Shown one piece after another: positions 33,100-45,992 of a DNA stretch of 64,000 nt. Source of the stretch: Aquilaria yunnanensis (Eukaryota; Streptophyta; Magnoliopsida; Malvales; Thymelaeaceae); contig CM077594.1 in assembly GCA_039654915.1 (NCBI GenBank), forward strand, positions 93,076,893 through 93,140,892, read 5' to 3'. Under the pieces are notes generated by a model. It made no database searches. It worked only from the letters and a program-made list of their open reading frames with translations, and was not told where the DNA came from. Made by a program: the position numbers and the translations under genes. Each line of letters starts with the position of its first letter. The first letter of the stretch is position 1.

Positions 33100-35500
33100 G
33101 TAACATGTTTTATATATATTTATCACTAGCTTTATATATTAAGTTTCATACATATATACCATCTGATTTGTACATATCTCATATTTCGGCGAAAAGTAGG
33201 ATTTAACACGTTTATGTTTGTGTTTTTACTATTGAATATATCAGTGACATACTTGTAAACTTATTTATACATATGTCACACATTATTTGTACAGATCTCT
33301 CATTTCCTTTATACATTAAGCTTGTATATATCTGATATCTAACTTGTACATATCTCCAATTTAAGGAGAATATGATCTTTGATGTATTTATACTTGTTTT
33401 ATACTATGAAAGGGTATATTAGAATACAAATATATATAAATATATATATACATAAGAGGTAGGGCATAGGTTACTTACTTTGCCTTCTCGGCATGTCACC
33501 GCTTACAAGATTATGGTGCTAATCTGATTTTTACTTTTTATATAGTATCCTAACTCTCTTAAAATATTTGTCATTTTTTTTAAATCTTACTCCACGTATT
33601 TTCAATTATGCATATTATTTTAAAAATATATCATTCTCATTATTTAGAATTTATGAATGCTTGTTCATTGTAATTATAAACTGATTCTTACTAACTGACA
33701 AAGGGTCAAAGAGTAATATTTCCTGCCTCCCATAAAGAATTGTATGTTTCTCAAAGAGCTAAAATTAAGATATACATAGTTTATGATATCTTTTCAAGTT
33801 TTCCCCTAAGACTAATTTTTGTTTTAAAAAAATGGATTTTATATAGTGAGAGTTTACCCCTAAAATTAAAATTTTTTAAAAAAAAATGAAGTTTGTGTAG
33901 AGAAAGTTTAAATGATGATTTAAACTTGACACAACCTAGGCCTAACCTACCTTTACTCAAGATGTGCCTAGGCCTCCTAAACTCACCTTTACCCCAGATG
34001 TGCCCAGGCCTCCTAAACTTAGGCCCAAACCTGGCTAGGTCGGCCAACCACCCACCTCTAGGTGAGATGTTGTTGATGTTGATGCTAATATAGGTGCAGC
34101 GGCTACTAATGTGGTAAGAGCACAGTGACTCCAATTTCACGAGGCTAACTCACCGATTTCTCTCTGTCTCTGACCCCGATTTCTCTCATTCTTTATTGGC
34201 AAATTTGTTTCTTATTCAGATTTCATTTTTGTTTTTATTTAGACTTCGAATTGTTAAATGCAAAAGTTAGGGGCAACGATTTTGTTAGGGGCAACGATTT
34301 TGTGAAAGGAAGCTAGAAAGGCAAAATGAGTATATTTCTCTTTTCTATGAAGGGGTAAGTGTAGGTTAATTTCGGTGTTTTAACGGATGTTAACGATGTA
34401 GTGAATAAGTGTAGGGATTTTAAATTTTTTAAGGGGGTTAGGGTAGGTTTTTGAAACGATAATGGCAAAGTGTAGGCTTCACCAAACATTAGGGGGTTTT
34501 GATAATTTTTCCTTATAATATAGACAAATAAATAAAGAAATCTTACTAACATTAACATATAATTACATATGTATAAAAAAATAAATTCATTTGTACAAGT
34601 AATGTCAAATGCATTATTATTCACATGTAAAAGTTTATTAATTTATATATCTACAACATATCTCTAACTCATTTGTATATATATGTAACATATTTTGTGT
34701 ATATCTATCACTAGCTTTATACATTGAGTTTCATGCATATATATTATCCGATTTGTACATATCCCATATTTTAGCAAAAGCAGGATTTGACACGTTCATG
34801 TTTGTGTTTTTACTATTGAATATATTGGTGACATATCTATGGACTCATTTATACACATGTCACATATTATTTGTATAGATTTCTCATTTCCTTTATACAT
34901 TGAGTTTGTACATATCTGATATCTAACTTATACATATCTCCAATTTGCGGAAGATATGAGAGTTGATGTATTTACACTTATTTACACCATGAAAGGGTAG
35001 TATTAGAATGCAAATATATATAAATATGTATAGACATAAGGGCTAGGGTGTAGATTTGACTTACTTTGCCTTTGCAGCATGTCACTGCTTACAAGATTAT
35101 GATGCCAATCTAATTTTTATTTTTTATATAGTATCCTAACTCTTTTGAAATATTTGTCATTTTTTTTAAATCTTACTCACGTATTTTTCAATTATGCATA
35201 TTCTTTTAAAAATATATCATTCTCATTATTTAGAATTTATGAATGCTTGTTCATTGTAATTATAAACTGATCCTTACTAACTAACAAAGAGTCAAAGAGT
35301 AATATTTCCTCTCTCTCATAAAGAATTATATGTTTCTCAGGGTGCTGAAATTAAGATATACATAGTTTATGATATCTTTTCAAGTTTGCCTCTAAGACTA
35401 AAATTTTTTAAAAAATTGGATTTTATGTAGTGAGAATTTGGCCCTAAAACTAAAATTAAAACAAAATTGGAGTTTAAATGATGATTTAAAAAATCATTCT
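32300..35500. repeat. Tandem segmental duplication, unit about 1.6 kb
   Basis: The order of blocks at about 32,300-33,900 repeats at about 33,905-35,500. The blocks are a TAGGCCTAGG-rich GC patch, 'gttgatgctgatatagg', the MULE-like terminal piece, 'cattaacatataattacata', 'catgtaaaagtttattaat' and 'acatagtttatgatatctttt'. Corresponding points are offset by about 1.58-1.63 kb. Unit 1 contains the (TA)n expansion that unit 2 largely lacks. Confidence 0.85.
33038..33092. repeat. (TA)n microsatellite
   Basis: About 27 uninterrupted TA units. The corresponding place in the second duplication unit (about 34,676) has only a few. Confidence 0.98.
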
Positions 35501-35959
35501 TTTAATTTTGTATAGTGAGAGTTTATATATATATATATTAGTTTTGTACACTGAGAGTTTAAATAATGTAGTAAGTTAAATTAGACGTTGAAAACTTTTC
35601 AATAAGGAAACACTTTACACTCAATTTGTTTCGGGGATAGAGGTTATTTGATAAACATATCTAATGATGCAACGATAATTCTAATATTTTAAAGGGAATA
35701 TAATAGTATAATCAATTTAGTTTATCTTTAAACACTGCATATTGTGATGGGAAATGAAGACATTTCGTACATAAACAGCATATTAATGGAGTATATCTTT
35801 TGAACAACTACAGGAAGGATTATTTATGAAGAATTAACCTTGCAAAAGCAAGACATACGCTGCTTCCCTCTACTAGAAATAGGGATAGGATCATATCATG
35901 GTTGAAGGGTATAATGCTCCATCTTCAACATCATAATCCTTGGACTTTGTTTCCTTTGT

Positions 35960-36690
35960 CGCCCATTGAAGCCTCCTGATCATTTATTTATGAACTCAAT
36001 CGGTGCTATTCATGTTCCATACGTTCTAGCGTATGTTGATGGCATAATTATTACTAGTAATAACTCTCTATTCTCGAATTTCTTCACCTCCCTACTATCA
36101 TCTCATTTTTTCTGCTTAGGAAATGGAAGGCATTACCTAATTTCCTGGTGTTGCGCAAACTCAGAACACATGAACATCCTTTATGTACATGATTTGTATG
36201 GAGGTCTTCGTCTTCTTCTTTTTCTTCTTCAAGATGACACACCTCTGGTAGCAGATTTCGTCCAATCATCGGTGTCATCAAACCAGACATGACAAACTCA
36301 TCTTGTTGCTCTTAAATGTGTTTTCCGCTACCTTAAGCACACTACATAAGGTTCTCCACTAACCTCAAACGCAACGCCCTTGCTATTGCAGATTATGGAG
36401 CTGGTGATGCCGACACGTACCTCTATATTAACATAATAGTTGTTCCAACTTGGCTCTGATCCATGGCCTAGAGCTCGGAGGAATAAATCACTCTTCACCA
36501 CGTCATTTGAACTGCCCCTTGTGAGCTTCACTGGTCCCATTGCATTAAATTCATGTTTAGCCAAAAGAACATCTCCGAATTCAATTCAATGCAATGGTCG
36601 AACTTGCGCTGAGTCGTTCTCGATTAGGAGTATGTTCCATCATTCAGTTACGGAAGGCAGATGACTTCATCCAACAACTGGAGAAGTCAA
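35960..36690 (+). pseudogene. Ty1/copia reverse transcriptase-RNase H relic
   Basis: Frames in order read AYVDGIIITSNNSLF (the YVDD box with its second Asp changed to Gly), then DTPLVADFVQSS, HLVALKCVFRYLKH and a LGSDP..RARRNKSL segment. These match the end of copia RT and the start of its RNase H. Stops and frame changes are present. No LTR for it is visible nearby. Confidence 0.75.
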
Positions 36691-36974
36691 GGAAAAACGA
36701 CGAAGAAGATGGAGAATGAGGACAGCTAGTGACCCCTCTTTGCCTCTTCTTTCTGGCGGAGAGACTTCGAGAGGTGAACGGATAAAAGCTTGAAAAATAA
36801 AAAGTTGGTCCACACTGGTTTATACAAAACAGAAAGCGACATGGTGCAATAAATGATCTACTTCTTCCTTACCTATCGGATTCGGAGTATGTAAGATTGA
36901 TGAAGTCAGCCTCATAAAAAATTACATGGATCGACTAAATTCAAACAAGATACAGGTAATGTCGTCGCAAACTC

Positions 36975-37926
36975 TCACCTCCGGCCAATTCTTTGCCCGG
37001 CTCCAAGTAACAGGGCCTTCCCAATTAATCCTGAATGAAGTCCACAAACCAATGCTACGGTTCCACCTATTGCAATCCACTTCCAGTCGATGCACTGATT
37101 TTTGTGTACCTTCATTGCCATAGCTCCACCTGTTTCTTCGTCACCCAAAGCATGTTCTGAAGTTTCCAGGTCATTTAAGGACAGTTTTGTGGTGATTTTG
37201 GCCGAAAGGGCACATCTTGACAATGAAGCCCCTGATTTCCTCGCATTCTGGTAAGCTCTCATTCCAGAGTGCAATTTCTTAACAGCTCCCCACATTACAT
37301 GTCTGACCCCCAACTTTGCCACATCTTTGGGAATACCCAAGTCCTCATAATGGATAAGAGTGACCTCAGTTGCAGGATGCTGTCCATCCCTTTTCTGAGA
37401 TTCCACTGCAACATGAATTGAATTAGCAAAGATGTCCTGTCAGTTGGAACAAGCATTTTCCAGAATATCTGCATAATCCAATCTGTCCATCCTTACCAGG
37501 CTTGATAACCCAACTTGAAAAATACAGTTCCACACGCCTTGGCTTCTCACGCTTCTGCAGGCTTGGATATGGCACTCCCTGCAGCATTGTCACTTCCAGA
37601 GATTATACTCACCAATATGAATGGCAAACCATAACTTCTTTACAGACAGTAAAACTGACTCATTCTAATGGCTAGGGAAAATAAATAGAGTAAGCTACAC
37701 ATGAAGGTGCCTTTGTGCATCTCAAAACACCACAGGTCTTATGTCCAGCTAGTCCAGTGAAATTGCAAGCAAATCAACAACGTATTGAGTAGGATAAAAA
37801 ATTGAAAAACAAAGGCCAGATCATACAAACACCGAGCAGAGCTAAGTCATCATCATTCATCTTTCTCTGCAGGTATTTCAATCTCCTCAAAACTCACAGA
37901 AGTCAACATGCTACTCAATCCTGGCG

Positions 37927-37960
<34 letters not shown>

Positions 37961-40900
37961 GTATTCTTCATTGGGTTGAAACCAACCCAATAAAGAGTAC
38001 TCATCTAATCATTACCTTTGTTATGCAGTAATATGTCTGTCCAGCTTCCCATATTCTCCGGCCAATGATGTACTCACGATCACTACAGAAGAAAGGAAAC
38101 TGCCAAAAAAGATAAACTATGTGTAAGCCCATGCATTGTTACACTATTCAATGGCATCACAATTGACAGAACCTGAACAATCAACGCACTTTTTTTACCC
38201 AGTGAACAATCGTTGTTCCTGTACGAGGGCATTCCTCCAACATCTTGAAATATGCAAGCATAGGATCCCACTTAGGCCGAAATTCATCATCCCAGAAGAA
38301 ATCCCTTACCAACTCTGGGGTTGCATCCTCAAATACAGTTCTGCTACGATAAACAGTTGGCCCAGTCTGGAAAACAAAATGCAACAACAGGTTATATCAG
38401 GTCATCATTCAGTACAAAAATCATGACATATAACATTACAGAAACATGCCAACAACAAAACTTTAGGCTTGGATTTGGCATCGCTTTCAAGATCATCATG
38501 ATAATCAAATTACAATGTCGATTATTAGTCATCCTCGATCACCATCTGTGGTATCACAATAACTAATTATATCAGTATGAAATTTGATTGTTTTGAGCTC
38601 ATCCAGATTACCATACCAAACTGTAATCTCAACTACACCAGGGTGCATGAAGTTCATGAAATTCATATCCAAACTATAAATCCATGCAAAAGAAAGTTGA
38701 CAGTTTTCGTGCTGGATGGCTTTCCTAACACACCCCTTATTTCACATGAATATAAAATGATTAAACATGAACCGCCAATATAATTTCATACCACACAATA
38801 TTTTGTAGCAACCTATATTAGTTCTCAAGGTCGCTCAAGTTGAAAAGAAAAAAGAAAACCAAACGCTTGCACCTCTTTTCATTCTAAACTGATTTACGGT
38901 ACGTTGTCTTTAACTAAAGCAACGAATATCTAAGAACAAATATGATACAAATATCTGAAAAAAAAAAAAAAAACTTTCTAATTAAACCAATAATTAATCT
39001 AGGCTTATTTGTAAGCGTGTGTTGGGAGGAAAAAATTGGCTGACGCATATTGTTAGGGTAAAGTAATCACATTGTAATAGATCACCTCAGTCATGCAAGA
39101 TTACTACCATTTTACACGGGATTTATATCACTACCCAGTAGAACAATGCAATCGTGGTGAACTAAGTTCACTGCCATGTAGGACTATCTAAACTGAACAA
39201 ACCACTGACTAGATTACCGAGTGGTAGATCATCTAGACCAAGCATGCACCCTAAATGGACCCTATACGGATCCAATGTTATCTGGATATACATGAAACAA
39301 AATCACCTTAATAAACAAATAAACTAGGAAACACTTAACCGCCATATCCAAGCCAATAGCCAGCAGCTCATTGAATAAGATGGTCAAAATATACAAATTG
39401 TGCATCATCTAACAGCTTAGAAAAGGAATTCATATGTTAGCACTCGATTTGTTTCAAGACTAGAATTTCCAACCTTACGTCTACCTAAAAAAACAAAGGA
39501 CTCATGCCAGCATCGATATTAAAATCCAAGTGGATAGCGCACCTCAGGCTCATGGCGCCAGCCTTGATATGACATATTTGGTGTTGACCTTTCCATCAAA
39601 TTCTGCCACTCTATTTCACCATTTTTACCTTCAAGTAGATGCAATAGGTGCTCTAAGTCATCCTCAGTAACCATGTCCTCTCTCTCTGCAGCATTAGTGT
39701 TGGAGCTGTGAATAGAAGTTCAGTAAGAATAATTTTCATCTTCAATGGTGTCAACACTTCATCTAAATAATGAAACAGCATGTTTTGGAACTTACTTTCC
39801 TTCTGTTCTGGATATGTAAGCTTAATTTCTCACATGAATTATAATTCCTATGTACACTACTTGAGTTTCCACTAATGTTAGAGAGTAATTTCCTTCTTTG
39901 CTTGGGAAATAAGCCCAATTCCATTCTTGAATTATACTGATTCCTGATAATATTAGTTGCAACTTGTTTGTGAATTGCTCTTCCAAGTAAACACTACTAA
40001 TTCATCTGTCTGAACTTTATTTTAAATTTAGTGGACAAATCCAAATGACATAGAAACGAATAGGTAATAAAAAATTACCCTAACCCAGGAGTCTGATTTT
40101 TCTTGGAGAGACAACCCTAGAAACTACCACTAATTCAGTTCCTAGTGACAGAAACAACACCTAGAAAGGAAAGGCACCATAAAGATAGTGCTATCCTTTT
40201 TTGTTATGCTATGGGAGTAGCAAACAGGAAATACTATTGAACAAGATTAAATCATTTATGTGACAGATACATTAAGAAAATGTCATCATGTTCTATAGGG
40301 TGCACTTTGATTTTCACAATATCAATCTTGTAATGTAGCATGACAATAGCAGCCATACATTGAGAAAATGTCATCATGTTCTATAGGGTGCACTTTGATT
40401 TTCACAATATCAATCTTGTAATGGAGCATGACAATAGCAACCATCTCAACTCATCATCATCTCATGATATTTCCATGTAAGTGAAGAAAACCTATGATGA
40501 TGACGAGTTCAAAATTTTATATCTTATTCCCTCGTACAAGGGTTGCCACACGAACAGCATCTAGCGTAAAACTCTGCCACTATGAACTTTGCATGCACTT
40601 GGGGTGTTAAATAACTTTAAACAGCTATTTAACACAATAAACCTCATTCCACTGAGCACAACATAGTTGGGATTAAGGTGTTGATGACGATGAAGATAAC
40701 AATACATTGAGGAAATATTCGGTCTAAACTTTGCTCCAGTTCAGTTGATACTAACACTATAATTATTTAATAAAACCAGTACAGTATTATAAAATACTTA
40801 GCAACATGAACAAGACAATTTGGTTGGCTATAGTGTGAGTCTGTGAGCATTAACTGAAGCAATATGTTATAGAAACTAAAAGATAGCAAAAACCAACTTC

Positions 40901-42608
40901 AAGAAGACATACATCTGCAATCACACCACTCACCAAACAAATTCAATATCAAATTCTAATCAAAATGTCATCTACGCAGTGTGCAAAACTGCTCATTAAA
41001 GTCTAGGTTCTAATTTGTGGTTGTAATATATGGGTTTAAGTAGTTTTCAGAGCCTTTTAGTTGAAACATAGGATTTAAGAAGTTCTTGATAATATCAAGG
41101 GAAGAGGTGATGCTGTGATATTTGGAGTGACATTATGAGCATTATGAGTACAATAAAAAGTGAATTTTAAGGTAACTGCCATCCTTAGGTGACGTATTTA
41201 CTCAATGCATCATAGATATCCATTATATTGGAAAATTAGATTCTCCTTAGATGACTTGTGTCTGTGTGTGTTAGGGGGCGTGGGGGACAATGATACCTAA
41301 CACAGCGGCAAGTACAGTTAGACACATAAGTTGGATTCCCCCTTAGTTGATAATGGGAAAAAGCAAGGATACCTAACTTAGGGACAAGTAACTTTAAACA
41401 CATTACCCTTCAAGTCCTTTAGCAGAAACTGTAGCATAAACTAAAACCACCATGTGCCTGCTGAATATAAAGGAACGTGGAGGGAAATGAGCCCTGCACT
41501 ATAATCCTTATGAGAAAAGTTACTTTGAACCACGAAATTTTCTCTTTAACAAGATCGTGTGTCCATAAAAATTGGAGTAGCTACTGCTGATAACTAGATG
41601 CCTAGTCTCCCAACCAATTTGCAATCAAAAAATTCATGTAGAACATCTTGGCACACATTCAAATTGATAAATATGGCTCTTAAGGAAACATTACTTTCAG
41701 GAACAAGATTTAGTTGCTTTTTGCTCTGGCATGCTTGGCACACGACTCATGAAAGTAACAAGGGATTCGAGGAAAGTTGAGCAATCAATATTGGCAAGGA
41801 TTTAAACCAAATCAGTTACAACATTATGAAGTAAGTGTTATCATGTTCAAAAAATTCACTCCTCCCCTTAAAAAGATCAGTCTAGGGCAATCATGTATAG
41901 TTGTTAATTGTGGAAATCATAGCATCAAACTAGCAGGCCACGGCTTCTTATCACTTAATCCGTGTTTGCAAGCAATTCACAGCAGTGAAGTCCCAGACAC
42001 TAAACTTGCTTGATAATTCTCTATAAATACTAAACGACATAGATAAAAACATTTTACTTCGCAAAAAAGGAAAAATTTAAAAAAAAAGGATGGAGAACTT
42101 CTACTCGACATTAATTTTGCACGATCCCCAGTCGCATTAGGGATATAGGATGAGGTTAAAAGCAAGGGCAGAAGATATCGATTCTAATCAGGAAATATGA
42201 GAAGGGATGATAAGCCAAAATGCTAAGACCTACTGACCTGACAGCATCAGCTGCTCCCTCATACGAACTTCGCTCGGCGGCGGCCACCGAAGCCGGTGCC
42301 GCTGTTTGCTTGCCTCTACTCCTGAAATTAGACCAAATGGTGCGGCAGACGGAGAAAGCGGAGAGGGCCGTGAAGGCAAGCCAGAGTCGGCGAGCCCCGA
42401 AACCCGGAGGTGCCCATATGAAGCGGAACTTGGAGCGGAAGCCGAGGAAGAGCAGGCCTGTCCATCTGGGGCGCCAGGACCAGCCGATGAGGAGGCCGAT
42501 CATGACGGCTAGCCAAATCGGAACTGTACAGAGCAAAATATCGACGAGTGTTTCGATAACAGTGGGCCTCTTGAGGAACTCCATCAGATCAAAAATATTG
42601 TCGTCCAT
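36975..42608 (-). CDS. Membrane-anchored START-domain (StAR-related lipid transfer) protein, six exons
   Basis: Coding exons, 5' to 3' on the minus strand: 42608-42238, 39705-39543, 38366-38190, 38099-38016, 37578-37497, 37405-36975; GT..AG introns, phases fit, 435 residues. START domains bind lipids; plant proteins of this type have a hydrophobic N-terminus and one START domain. Seen: an N-terminal membrane segment (ILLCTVPIWLAVMIGLLIGW), the conserved FGARRLWLAFTALSAFS stretch, then START signatures YRSRTVFEDATPE, WDPMLAYF, DREYIIGRRIW and VELYFSSWVIKP, and a hydrophobic C-terminal stretch (WIAIGGTVALVCGLHSG). The start was chosen at 42608 because the only earlier candidate in frame is not an ATG. 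Intron 1 is 2.5 kb. The leader is CT-rich (minus strand). No lesions seen. Confidence 0.92.
37929..37958. repeat. 30-base poly-C tract in an intron
   Basis: Thirty consecutive C residues lie in the intron between the fourth and fifth coding exons of the START-domain gene (G on the coding strand). Confidence 0.95.
40271..40446. repeat. 88-bp tandem duplication in an intron
   Basis: The unit containing 'gaaaatgtcatcatgttcta' and ending near 'catgacaatagca' occurs twice (40271-40358 and 40359-40446) with only a few differences, in the large first intron of the START-domain gene. Confidence 0.9.
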
Positions 42609-43318
42609 TGTGTGGGAGAATCCCAAGTTCCAGGACTCGGAAAGGATCAAGAAAGAGATCAGGTCATTGCATCGTGGAGATGATGGAATTAGGTTTTCTC
42701 AGTGGAGACGATCATAAGACATGTACGAATTAGCTCTGCCTCTGCGAGGGAGAGAGGGAGAGGGAGAGATCCAGCTATGTTCTGCCCTCGGAGCGAAGAA
42801 GACTAAGAGAGAGAAAATACGTACTCATACTCAGTGTATTCTATACGTACTGTTTCATCAGAAAAATGGATTATTTGCATTGGTTCGGCGGATGATCGAG
42901 ATTAGACACAATCAAGAATGGTGAATTACACGCGCATGGAGAGGTAGGTGGGTGGGTAAGTGACCGTCGTGGAATTAGTAGCGATGGCCGATGGGATCGG
43001 AGTTGTTAAGAAAGGAATTTCAGTTTCGGGCTCGTCTCGGATAAGGTAGACACCCGCGAGTATGAGAGTGAATTGCGGGGGAATAACACATAAGCGATGT
43101 GTCAGCAAGTGGCAGGTCCATGTGAAATTACTACTCGTTCGTTTTATATTCTTTTCACAATTTATTTTTTAGGTTCGTCCTGAATTTTTATTTATAAGTT
43201 ACTCTGCTCTATTAATATTATTCTAAAATTTTTATTTCAATATTTATTTTTTATTTTTTATTTTTAGTGAAAAATAAAAAAAATTCCTTTTTTTAATCTC
43301 CACATTAATTAAAATGTT
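42609..43318 (-). promoter_or_regulatory. Leader and promoter side of the START-domain gene
   Basis: On the minus strand the sequence at about 42,745-42,770 is a CTCTCCCT-type repeat, common in plant core promoters and leaders. Beyond about 43,150 it becomes AT-rich. No gene is seen. Confidence 0.45.
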
Positions 43319-43770
43319 GGGATAATTATAATTTGGCCCCTGAGGTTTACATGAAATTATATTTTACACCATTCTGTTTTAGAAATATACACTTTATCCC
43401 TACCTTTTTAATACAATCCAACAGCAACTTATGAAATTGTAATTTAGATATTACGATGGCCATCTTTCAATATTTCAATCTGTACAATATTTTTTTTTGC
43501 AATTAATGGATATTTTCAATAATTAGTTTTTTTCTTTCTGTATTTTTGTTAGTTTTTTAAAACAATAATTTTAAAATGTTAATTAATTGTAAAAAAACTA
43601 CTGCACTGATTAAAACTAATTGAATATGATTACCATGTAATTTAAATTAAGATTTCAGAAATTGTTGCCGGACTGTATAAAAAGGACAAGGGCAAAGTAT
43701 ATATTCCTCAAACAATAGGGGACAAAGTGTAATTTCACCTAAACCTCAGGGAGCAAATTGTAATTAACCC
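43319..43770. mobile_element. MULE-type MITE, 452 bp
   Basis: A perfect 9-bp TSD TAAAATGTT (43310-43318 and 43771-43779) flanks a 452-bp segment. The tips are GGGATAATTATAATTTG and, inverted, GGGTTAATTACAATTTG; similarity of the inverted ends extends for about 90 bp (with CCCTGAGGTTTA in both). There is no coding capacity. Confidence 0.9.
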
Positions 43771-43779
43771 TAAAATGTT

Positions 43780-45987
43780 TAAAATAATATGGGACATGGA
43801 GTATTATGATTATGTTTCATCATTACCAAATTATTAACAAATCACCAAGTTTAACGTTGGTAGGTTTATTTTTTTTCAATAAAAGATGTTTTATTCTAAT
43901 TAAAAGTAAATCAAAGAGTTTCTTACAAATCAGCAACGAAATAAGACTCTATGGGACAGTAGGAACATAAAATTGGCTATAAAAATACTACTTGTTCTTG
44001 TGACACTGAATGAAGGGAAGAGAATCGGATCAATCTGAACATTCTAGATAAGCCAAAATAAATCTAGAATATAGAACTCATAAATAATTAGAACAAAACC
44101 TAGATCAAGCTAACAATAACTAAGTAATGCTATAACCAACAAGGCATCAGAGACTTGAACAAGACTATATATAAAAATAAAAAGATTACCTAGAAAACCT
44201 AAACAAATAAATACTAGCTTTATTCTATGCAATCACATCTATATCTATTGTTAAGCATTGGGACACCCTAGGAGAGTTAAGACTCTGGTAAACCCAAGAG
44301 GAAACCTAGATCCATGGTTGCCCGCCTCTAATTGAATATCTATCCTACCAGAGTCTTGCATCACTCTTAAATACTAAGATTTGGAGGAAATTACATCTAC
44401 CACTCAATTTGATAAATAACATCAGATAAGGTAAGTCAAACAATAAAAATATTGAAAGAGAATCTGCCAGAGTTGGACTGAAGTCTAAATTTGGCCAAAA
44501 ATGGGCCAAAAAAAAATGGGATAGACAACAAAAAGGAATAGGTTGAGGAGAGGAGGCGGCGGCTAGGTTTTTTCATAATATAACATTGGTAGGTTTAGTT
44601 CTAAATAATAAATACTAACATGATGGCTAAAATACATCACAATCCTTATTTGTGGATTTATGTGCTGCCAATTAAGTTTTCATATAGTTATTAGAACGAG
44701 ATTCATTTGTACTACGTGTTGCAGCGGTTCAATTTGTAGTAGTACTTAATATAAATATAGCAAAATAATTATTGAATAACAAAGTCTGTGGATAAAGAGA
44801 AAAAAAAATTAGAGTTCAAGCATTTAAAATTGGATTTAACCATTGATGCAAAAAATTTTCCATGAAATTAAATCATGATCTAATATTTACAAAATGAAAT
44901 TTTGTAACTAATAGGGTAAATGGTGAGATTTTGGTAAGTAAAAGTGGTGTTTAACTATTAACAAAAAAAAATAAAGTAAAAAATAGTACAAAATGTAGGT
45001 TTAAATTGGAAAATCCAAATGCAATTTATGGACGGTCCAAGTTATGACAGACAAATCATAACAACCAAATTTTTTTCTTAGAGGATAAAACAATGTTTCA
45101 ACTAAAAGTGATATTTAAGCATTGACATAAAAGTCAAAGTAAAGTTTTGAAATCAGTAGTAAGGTTTAACAATGACTTAATAAAAAAAATAAATAAATAA
45201 AATTGTGAACAAATAAAATTTAGGGACTAAAATAAAACGATTAATAGCACAGGGATTGGAATGTATTTTAAGCACAAAAATTTTGAGACAAATAAATTTT
45301 GGAGAAAGTCCTTGTAGTTGTTCTCTTTGACAGCTATAGTTCCCAAACTTGCATATTTATCAACCCCGGCACCAACCCAGTATTGTCTCTCCCTCAAGGT
45401 TTAATTGTGAGATGAAATAGTTTAGGAACCAAAATGGAAAGAAAGGAAATCTGCATGTGCTAGAAGATGGGTTAAACCATCACTTGGAGAAAAGGGGGAA
45501 AAAAAAAAAAAAGGAAGTCACTGTTCATGAATAGTGATTTTGTTCCACAATTAATATATAGTGTTATACGAGGTTTATGGTGCCCACGCCTTATGGCGAT
45601 TTAATCTGTGTTAATATTAAATATAAATATAAATAGTGGCAATCATTAACGAAGTAAAAAAAAATTATAAAAATGAGAAAAAAAAAGTAAGAATCAAGAA
45701 AAAAAGTCAAAGTAAAGTTTTGGGATAAAGAGAACTAACAATAAGATTATAAGTATCAAGAGATAAACTTTAGTGGTTAAAATTTTATTCTAGAAGAGAG
45801 AAATAATATGAAAAAATTGATAAAATAAGACAAATAGTGGGATTTTAATGACAAAGAGAACAAATGTAAAGATTTTAGTAATTAAAAGATTAATCATCAA
45901 CTTAATAAAGAAAAAAAATAAATGAAAATATTGACTAGAAAAAATTAGCTCGAATCATATCTAAAAGAAGACAATTCATATATAGTG
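43780..45987. other. AT-rich intergenic DNA
   Basis: No ORF, tRNA or clear repeat. Short phrases such as 'ttaataaag' plus A-runs recur here and beyond the far end of the Athila element (58.8-59.6 kb), suggesting that the element split an already repetitive region. Confidence 0.45.
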
Positions 45988-45992
45988 ATTAA

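Noticed and set aside
42220..42717. 165-codon plus-strand ORF opposite the START-domain gene
   Set aside because: It overlaps the first coding exon on the opposite strand and has no recognisable domain; it is a shadow of the GC-rich exon.
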